Origin: CAYVCG01 sp964449985
GTDB taxonomy: Bacteria; Bacillota; Clostridia; Lachnospirales; WRAX01
NCBI GenBank assembly: GCA_964449985.1
Contig: CAYVCG010000060.1
Span: 1 to 12,581, forward strand
Reading direction: 5' to 3'
DNA length: 12,581 nucleotides
Positions 7,601 to 12,581 of this stretch are shown one piece after another. The notes beneath the pieces are model-generated. The model worked only from the letters and a program-made list of their open reading frames with translations, did not search any database and was not told the DNA's origin. Position 1 is the first letter of the stretch; every line of letters begins with the position of its first letter. A program made the translations under genes and the position numbers.

Positions 7601-9824
7601 AGGTTTTGGCGACGTTGGCATGAACTCATTTAACCACTACTCCTTCGGTTCCATTGGTGAGTGGATGTATAGCGGCATTTTGGGTATTCAACGTGATGAA
7701 GCTAACCCTGGTTATAAAAACTTCTTCTTAAATCCAATGCCAGGCGGCAGCTTGACATATGCTAAGGGTCACTTTGATTCTGTTTACGGCCGTATCAATA
7801 GCTCTTGGAAGCTTGAAGACGGTTTATTCAAGTATGACTGCACCATTCCTGCAAACACAACAGCTACTGTATACCTTCCTATAAGCAATATTAACGACTT
7901 AGTTGGAAGCTTACCAGAAGGCGCTGTTTATACTGGCGAAGTTGTTAAGGGCCGCATAGCTATTGAAGTTGGTTCCGGAAGCTATCATTTTGAAGTTCCT
8001 TACGACTCTGGATTTGGAAAAGTTAAATACATTTCTATCGACAATCCTCAAGGAATTGACGCTGTTATCAATATTAATGGCGTAGAATATCCATTGCCGT
8101 TCAGAAATGAAATACCTGCAAGCGTTAAGGAAATATCTGTTGAATCCAAAGACCCGAACTATGCTTTCGCTTATTGGACTGGTGATTTCTTAAGCGTTTA
8201 TAACCCTGTAACCGAAGTTAAAGACGGATTAAAACTCAGTGCTAACTTTAAGAACGTTGCAACAGGCGCTACTGATGAAACAGTAACCTTTGCTGTTTCT
8301 GGTTTGAATAACGGCGCTAGTGTAATAGTGGGCGAAGAAAAGATTACTTCTGATGGTAATATAACTCTCGACAAGGGAACTGAAGTCGTTGTTGACGTTA
8401 TTCCGCCATCAAGAGAGAGAATGATGGGATGGGCTTCTGGCGATGGTAATACAAAGCTTCTTAGCAACCCTGGTCTTGTTGTTATGAATGGAGATATTTC
8501 TCTTAAACCTATATTCGAGGCTCCTATACAATACGAAAACTATGCAAAAGGAAAATCTATTACAACTAACGATTCTATGGAAGCTAGCGGTTGGTCTGTA
8601 AACAACCTTGTAAACGGTAACAGATCAAGCACGCCATGGACATCTAATAAGTCTTACACTAACGGTATAGCTACAACGCCTGTAACGATTGAAATAGACC
8701 TTGGCGCAAACCAGACATTCAGCAGAGTAACTCTCTGCCCGAGAGTGGACGGGGCTTCCTTTGAAGCTGATGCGCACTACTTCCCAAGAGATTTCAAGGT
8801 TTATGCAAAAGCAGATGGCCAAAGCAGCTGGGGCGAACCTATCATCACTGTAGTTGACCATCCGGACAGCTCTGTGCCTGTAGACTTTGACTTTAGTGCT
8901 ATTAATGCACGTTATATTCGTTTTGAGCTTACAAGAACTGCTGAAAAGAGAACATCAGGCGATATGTATAGATTCCAACTTGCTGAAATCGAAATATCTG
9001 CACGAGTTCCTTACTCAGGTAACCCTGTAACAAGCATTGATATTAATTCAACTGCTAAGGCAATTAAACCTGGCGAAACAGTTAAACTTACGGCTACTTG
9101 CAACCCAGCTAACGCTGATCAAAAAGGCGTAACTTGGTTTATCCGTGAAGTTGGCAAAGGCGATAATCCATTTGGCTTGTTGTCCGATAAAGGTATTGGC
9201 GTTATTTCTGGCAACAGCATTGAGTTCACTGCTCTTAAAACAGGTGCGGTTGAAATTGTTGCTTATGCAAATGATAAATTTGGTGCTATCGGCCACTATC
9301 GTTTGAATATCGTTGATGGCGTTGCTATGACAACTGTTCCTGAAACAATCGTTGCTGGCAAAGCAGCTAATGTTAAAGTTATTGTTGATATGGATACAGC
9401 TCCTTCTGCTAACGGATTAACAGTTGAGTTGTTTGGTGTATCCGCGCCTGTTGTTGATGGAGAAGCAATCATCAAGCTTCCAGCATCAGCAGTTGTTGAA
9501 GATGCTTCAGCGACAGTAAATGCTATCTACAATGGCGAAAACGTAGGCTTCTGCACTATTAACGTTAAGGCTGATGCTTTCGCAACAACTGCTACAGCAT
9601 CTGACGATGGCGCAGTAATCAGCTTTAATACCGCAATCGCTGGAAAGAGCGGTAAGTTTATGGTATATGTAAACGGAGCTTTGGCAGAATATACATTTGA
9701 TGCTGCTCAAAACGCTATTACAGTTCCAAGCGCAGTAGCTGGAGACAAAGTAGTTATCAAAAACGTACAATTGACAGAGCTTTACCCAAGCTTCTACTTT
9801 ACGTTTACAGTTGATGTAAAATAA
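4605..9824 (+). CDS. Secreted multi-domain alpha-L-rhamnosidase, glycoside hydrolase family 78
   Basis: This exported enzyme of 1739 residues should release terminal alpha-L-rhamnose from plant glycosides or polysaccharides by inversion. A signal peptide spans 1-36 (basic start, hydrophobic core, cleavage after SAFA). A fibronectin-like N-domain follows to about 165. An inserted concanavalin/LamG-like region is at about 171-352. The rhamnosidase N-domain begins near 380 (SARLYATARGIYEFSINGE). A beta domain begins near 567. The (alpha/alpha)6 catalytic barrel is at about 699-1040 and the C-domain extends to about 1130. The motif DCPQRDERLGWTGD (724-737) holds the likely general acid E730. TTLWERW places the likely base at E990. 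Their 260-residue spacing fits characterised GH78 enzymes as I recall them. Further domains are two beta-strand modules (1137-1300), an F5/8C-like CBM32 sugar-binding domain (about 1311-1466), a bacterial Ig-like domain (1474-1572) and a beta-rich tail. No LPXTG, SLH or dockerin is seen. The ribosome binding site is AGAGGAG at 4591-4597. Confidence 0.93.
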   Translation: MRKNRKTARSSMALFLVLTLMLQAVIFQVGAVSAFAEEAITKVTKLQVEYSTNPVGIDVTNPRFSWQLESEAIGIMQTSYRIVVADSEEKLASEEYVWDTGVVASDNSIGIKYVGPALTAATRYFWTVFVEVNKGSVTNDEVAYWETGLMGKKIASWSGAKWIGIPAATTGTDINTYTIDYDFKIVKDSAGFTFAATGVETSMLMWQFNIADFKDGSGNPIAYFRPHRWGSGPNPIAQINISNVMPLEKQHDWWHVTIKASRNGTTNKIETYLGPIGGDATLIHTYTVTAASGINLGKIGMRQTADANVTEIGEFDNFVIKNSSGDVIFSEDFSNETALRIFTGGTITPNGTLHVQKANFICPTNITSPYKGGPTSLANPLLRKSVNISKDIKSARLYATARGIYEFSINGEKVGNDYLAPGWTDYFYNFQYQTYDVTDMLNTGANAIGAMIGKGWFSSNTSTIGPDYYKNISLGQALLAKLVITYADGTSDTIVTDTTWKFADGPIIFCDNYDGETYDARMEIPGWNTASFDDSSWKAAATIADLSSSININAQIGPSVQQIDMLRPISVTEPQPGLFTYDFGQNMVGMPRIKFKGEAGQKVRIRYAEMINTENANNKVGNGDGPAGTLYVAALRSAKATDYYTLKGDPNGEIYMPTFTYHGFRYMEISGVAEAVPVEDIEGIVIASNNEVTGDFETSAPKVNKLYSNIVWGQRGNFVSIPTDCPQRDERLGWTGDTQVFARTATYIQNSNQFYYKWLQDLRSWQSANSGRVPDVVPQVHVSGSANGWGDAAVIVPWQIYQQYGDVGVINDSYSSMKSWVNYLNTNSTNFIRPAGGYGDWLAPAGTPTDITNTLYTAYVNKLFAKMAGVVGNTADEATYTTRYNNIMNAFLARYTKADGSLTVNTQTPYAMLLYFNMLPEGKVSQYAKNLKDNIMNNDYHLSTGFVGISYLAPSLTENGYIDAAYRLLEQETYPSWIYSINNGATTLWERWNSFTLDKGFGDVGMNSFNHYSFGSIGEWMYSGILGIQRDEANPGYKNFFLNPMPGGSLTYAKGHFDSVYGRINSSWKLEDGLFKYDCTIPANTTATVYLPISNINDLVGSLPEGAVYTGEVVKGRIAIEVGSGSYHFEVPYDSGFGKVKYISIDNPQGIDAVININGVEYPLPFRNEIPASVKEISVESKDPNYAFAYWTGDFLSVYNPVTEVKDGLKLSANFKNVATGATDETVTFAVSGLNNGASVIVGEEKITSDGNITLDKGTEVVVDVIPPSRERMMGWASGDGNTKLLSNPGLVVMNGDISLKPIFEAPIQYENYAKGKSITTNDSMEASGWSVNNLVNGNRSSTPWTSNKSYTNGIATTPVTIEIDLGANQTFSRVTLCPRVDGASFEADAHYFPRDFKVYAKADGQSSWGEPIITVVDHPDSSVPVDFDFSAINARYIRFELTRTAEKRTSGDMYRFQLAEIEISARVPYSGNPVTSIDINSTAKAIKPGETVKLTATCNPANADQKGVTWFIREVGKGDNPFGLLSDKGIGVISGNSIEFTALKTGAVEIVAYANDKFGAIGHYRLNIVDGVAMTTVPETIVAGKAANVKVIVDMDTAPSANGLTVELFGVSAPVVDGEAIIKLPASAVVEDASATVNAIYNGENVGFCTINVKADAFATTATASDDGAVISFNTAIAGKSGKFMVYVNGALAEYTFDAAQNAITVPSAVAGDKVVIKNVQLTELYPSFYFTFTVDVK

Positions 9825-9863
9825 TATAGTTTAATAATTAATAAAACAATTCTTAAAAAACGC

Positions 9864-9898
9864 AAAAACGCCCGGGGATTTCTCGGGTGTTTTTGTTT
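9864..9898 (+). terminator. Intrinsic terminator after the rhamnosidase gene
   Basis: A 14-pair stem joins 9864-9877 (AAAAACGCCCGGGG) to 9881-9894 with three G-U pairs and a 3-nt ATT loop. It ends in the T run TTTTTGTTTT. It isolates the rhamnosidase transcript from murA. The remaining 168 nt up to the murA ATG hold no open frame or convincing promoter hexamers that I can support. Confidence 0.85.
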
Positions 9899-10066
9899 TA
9901 AATGCAAATCAACCATGCTGTTTTTATTTTTGCCTAAATAAGTACAAAGCAAAGGCCTAACCAACTGTAACCACTCTTTTATATAAGCATAATATGGATT
10001 ATGGTCTTTTTTCATGCGTTATTATGTATTGGTTTTTTGCAGAAATAAAAGCAGGAGGTGTCTTAA

Positions 10067-11005
10067 ATGGGAGAGTATCACATTAAAGGCGGTTACAGGC
10101 TTCACGGAGACGTGTGTATAAACGGGGGCAAAAACGCAATTCTTCCAATCCTTGCTTCTGTTGTATTAAACAAGGGTATAAGTGTTATACACGATTGCCC
10201 GGCTATTTCTGATACGTATATTTCAATAGAAATACTAAAGTCAATAGGGTGTAAGGTTGAGTTTTCTGGTTCAACAATAACGGTTGATTCGTCTTGTGCA
10301 GATAATTATAATATACCGGAAAAACCTGTTCGTGAAATGCGTTCGTCAATTATTTTTTTGGGCGGGGTATTAGGCAGGTTTAATTGTGTTAACATAAGCT
10401 ATCCTGGGGGTTGCGAACTTGGCGCTAGGCCGATAGATTTGCATCTAAAAGCCCTTAGGGAGATGGGCACAGAGATGGTTGAAGAACACGGGTTTATTTA
10501 CTGCAAGGCAAAAAAACTTGTAGGAACAAGGATAAATCTAGATTTTCCAAGTGTTGGCGCAACAGAAAATATTATGCTGACAGCTGCATTGGCCGAAGGC
10601 CAAACGACTATCTCAAACGCCGCTAAGGAGCCGGAGATAGTCGATCTGCAAAACTTTTTAAACGCTATGGGAGCGGATATAAGAGGGGCAGGAACAGACA
10701 CAATAACCATTAACGGGGTTACAGAGCTGCATGATGTTGAGTATAGGGTTATTCCAGATAGAATAGTGGCGGGAACGTTTTTGGTTGCAGCGGCTATAAC
10801 AAGAGGAGATATAACCTTGCATAATGTTTTGCCTCAGCATATGATTCCCGTTACGTCAAAGCTAATGGAAACCGGCTGTTATGTAAAGGAATGGAAAAAC
10901 GAGATTTATTTAAAAGCGCCTGAGGTTATAAAGCCGGTTCGGCTTAGAACATATCCTCATCCCGGTTTTCCTGATAGCAACAAGAGCATATATTTTTATA
11001 AATAA
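10067..11005 (+). pseudogene. murA: UDP-N-acetylglucosamine 1-carboxyvinyltransferase (MurA), 3' part displaced by an integrated element
   Basis: MurA adds enolpyruvate from PEP to UDP-GlcNAc, the first committed step of peptidoglycan synthesis, in the cytoplasm. The start is secure: AGGAGGTG (10053-10060) lies 6 nt before the ATG. The first 302 residues are good MurA: GGKNAILP with K22 and N23, MRSS with R92, and the PEP-site loop PGGCELGARP with C116 and R121. GATENIMLTAAL and PDRIVAGTF are also present. The frame then reaches RTYPHPGFP and departs where the family has TDxQ, including the catalytic Asp (D305 in E. coli MurA numbering). The last ten residues, DSNKSIYFYK, are foreign. The family normally has about 420 residues, so roughly 115 are missing. 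As it stands the product should be inactive. Bacillota often keep two MurA paralogs, which would make the loss tolerable. The gene is otherwise undecayed, which points to a recent or reversible interruption. Confidence 0.9.
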
Positions 11006-12375
11006 TAATATACGGTCAGTTCACCCGTATATTTGTCTATAACTATTCTGTCAATTATTGATTTTATGGCATGGCTTTTTTGTTCTATTGTATATTTGTT
11101 AGAAGATAAAAGCTCATTTACCGATAATGTCTCAGTTTCGTTATTTCCGCATGTTTTGTTGAGTTCCGATTCTATAGCTTGAATACGGTTTAAAATAGCG
11201 TTTTTATCATTTATAATAGAGGTTTTGTTTTGTCGATATTCGTCAAGAGTATCTACGCCGCATGAATATGCGGTTTTACAGCGTTTTAGTCTTGATTCAA
11301 GTTTTTGAAGCGTTTTTTTAAGGCGGCTTATTTCATCATCGCTTTGCCCGGCAGAGATTAAGTTGTAATCCATAAGGCTGGTATTTATTAAAAGCTCATT
11401 TAGCGCTGACAAAACCAGCTTCTCCAGCTTTGAAACGGATAAAAAATTGGCATATTTGCAAGTGCCTACAGCATTACCTTTGCAACGATATGAAGCGTTG
11501 CCGTTCCAATCCTTGGCGTAGTTCATTGTGCTGTTGCAGTGCGAGCATTTCAATATGCCGGAAAGCCAATGGCTGTATGAAATGGGTGGTCTTTGGACGC
11601 ATTTAGGCTTTGAAGATATTAAGGCCTGAACATTTCTAAATAGCTCATCAGATACTATTTTGTCATGCTCCCCGGTATAATACTCTCCGGCATAAAAAAC
11701 TTGCCCGATATACGCTTTGTTTTGCAAAAGCCGTTTGATATCAACAGATCGCCATGGTTTGCTGCTTCTTTTTGTATGGCCCATTTCGTTTAGTTTAACT
11801 GCAATGCTGTGATAAGAAGGGCATAATATAAACATTTCAAACATCTTTTTTATGACAATTTCTTCATCTTTAACAACAGATACTATCCCGTTTTTTTTTG
11901 TATATCCAAAAGGCGGCGGAGTTTGATATAAACCCTTTTGGGCGTTAAACACCATCCCACGTTTAACTGATTTTGATAGCTTTCTGGAATACATTTCATT
12001 AAGAGCGCCAAGCATAGCATCGCTTATGAGGGATGTATCATCGTCTAAAGACGGTTCTGTTATGGAAATTAAGCGAACACCATTGCGCTTTAGTGCGGAT
12101 TTATAGACGATAGATTCCTCCAAATTTCTTGCAAAGCGTGAGGAATCATAAACGAGAACAATATCAAACATACATTTTTCGCTGTCCTCAATCATCTGCA
12201 TAAAAGCAGGGCGTTTGTTTGCAAGTCTTCCGGAAATACCCTCATCTGTATAACAGGCCGTCACTTTAAGTTTATTTCTCTTGGCATAAGCGTTTAAGAC
12301 GCTTTTTTGGCTTTCGATAGAGTTTTCTTGTTTATCCGTAGACATGCGCATATAAAGAGCCGTTCTTGAAGGCAT
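10996..12375 (-). CDS. Large serine recombinase (site-specific integrase/excisionase)
   Basis: This 459-residue DNA recombinase cuts and rejoins two attachment sites through a serine-DNA link. The N-terminal resolvase domain (about 4-145) has the nucleophile S12 in YMRMSTDKQ, followed by the SIESQ segment. The active-site arginine strand DIVLVYDSSRFARN and the helix with EMYSRKLSKSVKRG are also present. The recombinase DNA-binding domain (about 150-260) includes PPFGYTKKNG and SIAVKLNEMG. A zinc ribbon follows with C277, C280, C298 and C306. A coiled-coil segment (about 340-410) precedes the C-terminal strand region. All parts are present and the length is normal, so the enzyme looks active. 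The ATG at 12375 follows GAGGTGG by 10 nt. The stop lies about 24 nt from the murA break, so the element's half of the attachment site overlaps the recombinase's last codons. It overlaps the tail of the broken murA frame by 10 nt, convergently. A run of nine A residues encodes the KKN near residue 160. Confidence 0.93.
   Translation of the reverse strand: MPSRTALYMRMSTDKQENSIESQKSVLNAYAKRNKLKVTACYTDEGISGRLANKRPAFMQMIEDSEKCMFDIVLVYDSSRFARNLEESIVYKSALKRNGVRLISITEPSLDDDTSLISDAMLGALNEMYSRKLSKSVKRGMVFNAQKGLYQTPPPFGYTKKNGIVSVVKDEEIVIKKMFEMFILCPSYHSIAVKLNEMGHTKRSSKPWRSVDIKRLLQNKAYIGQVFYAGEYYTGEHDKIVSDELFRNVQALISSKPKCVQRPPISYSHWLSGILKCSHCNSTMNYAKDWNGNASYRCKGNAVGTCKYANFLSVSKLEKLVLSALNELLINTSLMDYNLISAGQSDDEISRLKKTLQKLESRLKRCKTAYSCGVDTLDEYRQNKTSIINDKNAILNRIQAIESELNKTCGNNETETLSVNELLSSNKYTIEQKSHAIKSIIDRIVIDKYTGELTVYYYL
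11007..11033. repeat. Perfect 9-bp inverted repeat at the element end
   Basis: AATATACGG (11007-11015) and CCGTATATT (11025-11033) are exact reverse complements around a 9-nt spacer. The repeat lies inside the last codons of the recombinase gene, about 35 bp from the murA break. It may be part of the recombinase recognition site or a two-way terminator between convergent genes, since AT-rich sequence follows on both sides but no long T run. The choice between these is open. Confidence 0.5.
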
Positions 12376-12510
12376 AAAGCAAAAACCACCTCACCAGCAT
12401 CAGCACGTTTATATATACATATGCATAAAGAGCTTGTGCAAATTCTTAAGCGCATAAGCCTTGCATAGTACGAACCTTGATGCTCATACATATAAGTGAG
12501 GTGGTTATTT
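12376..12510. promoter_or_regulatory. Divergent control region with mirrored leaders
   Basis: These 135 nt separate the recombinase from the plus-strand gene at 12511. An exact 11-bp inverted repeat, AACCACCTCAC (12384-12394) and GTGAGGTGGTT (12496-12506), supplies the ribosome binding site of each gene. A second inverted pair, AGCATCA (12396-12402) and TGATGCT (12478-12484), lies inside it. A possible recombinase promoter on the minus strand is TTGCAC (12441-12436), an 18-nt spacer and TATATA (12417-12412). Two imperfect direct copies beginning GCATAA lie at 12423-12440 and 12452-12465. No convincing plus-strand promoter stands out. Confidence 0.45.
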
Positions 12511-12581
12511 ATGCAAACAATAACGACTTACATAGGTAAAAAGAAATGGACAATCAGCTTTGTTGGGCTAGATAAAAAAAC
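12511..12581 (+). CDS. Start of a small element-encoded protein of unknown function, cut by the window edge
   Basis: The ATG at 12511 follows GAGGTGG (12498-12504) by 6 nt, and the frame stays open to the window end for 23 codons (MQTITTYIGKKKWTISFVG, then LDKK). The Ile-Gly-Lys-Lys segment between two short beta-like stretches faintly recalls the small TnpW-type proteins found on clostridial transposons, but 23 residues cannot decide it. Its position, divergent from the recombinase and sharing the same leader sequence, suggests an element gene that may be co-controlled with integration or excision. Confidence 0.5.
   Translation, partial: MQTITTYIGKKKWTISFVGLDKK

Larger units (their letters stand above)
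10973..12581. mobile_element. Left part of an integrated element inserted in murA, running off the right edge
   Basis: The boundary is inferred from the point where the murA frame loses family similarity, after the CCT codon at 10970-10972. The true crossover could lie a few bases either way, because an attachment core is shared by both sides. Inside are a complete large serine recombinase gene oriented toward the junction, a divergent control region and the start of a small gene. No phage structural, conjugation or cargo gene is visible, so I cannot say whether it is a prophage, an integrative conjugative element or a smaller mobilisable unit. The other junction with the murA 3' end should lie beyond 12581. 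Confidence 0.75.

Noticed and set aside
10001..10066. Promoter hexamers for murA upstream of its ATG
   Set aside because: CATAAT (9988-9993) and TATTAT (10020-10025) resemble -10 elements, but neither has an acceptable -35 at 16-18 nt, so I did not call one.
10605..10643. Ten-base perfect inverted repeat (CGACTATCTC and GAGATAGTCG) inside murA
   Set aside because: It lies within conserved MurA coding sequence with a 19-nt loop. One such repeat is not unlikely by chance in 12.5 kb, and nothing nearby suggests a function.
12294..12491. Minus-strand frame of 65 codons overlapping the recombinase start
   Set aside because: It is cysteine-rich and without recognisable similarity. It overlaps the recombinase start in another frame and covers its promoter region.

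Overview
The window is AT-rich, uses GTG and TTG starts behind strong Shine-Dalgarno sequences, and carries FtsQ/DivIB, FtsZ and MurA of Gram-positive type. It also carries a secreted multi-domain alpha-L-rhamnosidase and a clostridial-type large serine recombinase. Together these suggest an anaerobic member of the Bacillota (class Clostridia), probably from a gut or plant-polymer-degrading community. The taxonomic call is an inference; there is no rRNA or tRNA to anchor it.

Layout, left to right. Positions 1-874 (minus) hold most of an OFA-type major facilitator transporter, cut by the window edge. It diverges from a cell-division pair: ftsQ/divIB (1075-1830) and ftsZ (1973-3115), each with its own recognisable promoter and closed by an intrinsic terminator (about 3166-3206). 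Next comes a membrane O-acyltransferase (3258-4286). After a strong promoter and a leader of about 165 nt lies a 1739-residue exported GH78 alpha-L-rhamnosidase (4605-9824) ending at a clean terminator (9864-9898). Then murA (10067 onward) begins normally but its reading frame leaves the MurA family at about 10972.

The most striking feature is at that point. The murA frame runs through the conserved Pro-Gly-Phe-Pro of the active-site segment. Exactly where the family has Thr-Asp (the catalytic aspartate) it switches to ten unrelated residues and a stop. A complete large serine recombinase gene (10996-12375, minus) starts its 3' end a few bases away. I read this as the left end of an integrated mobile element that has split murA at its active-site codons and continues beyond the right edge. 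Only about 1.6 kb of the element is visible: the recombinase, a divergent control region with mirrored 11-bp repeats, and the start of a small plus-strand gene at 12511.

Functionally, the division genes and murA belong to envelope growth. The acyltransferase probably decorates a surface glycan. The rhamnosidase releases rhamnose from external plant or microbial glycans, and the MFS protein moves a small solute, probably a carboxylate. The host needs another MurA source, usually the second paralog in Bacillota, unless the element excises and restores the gene.
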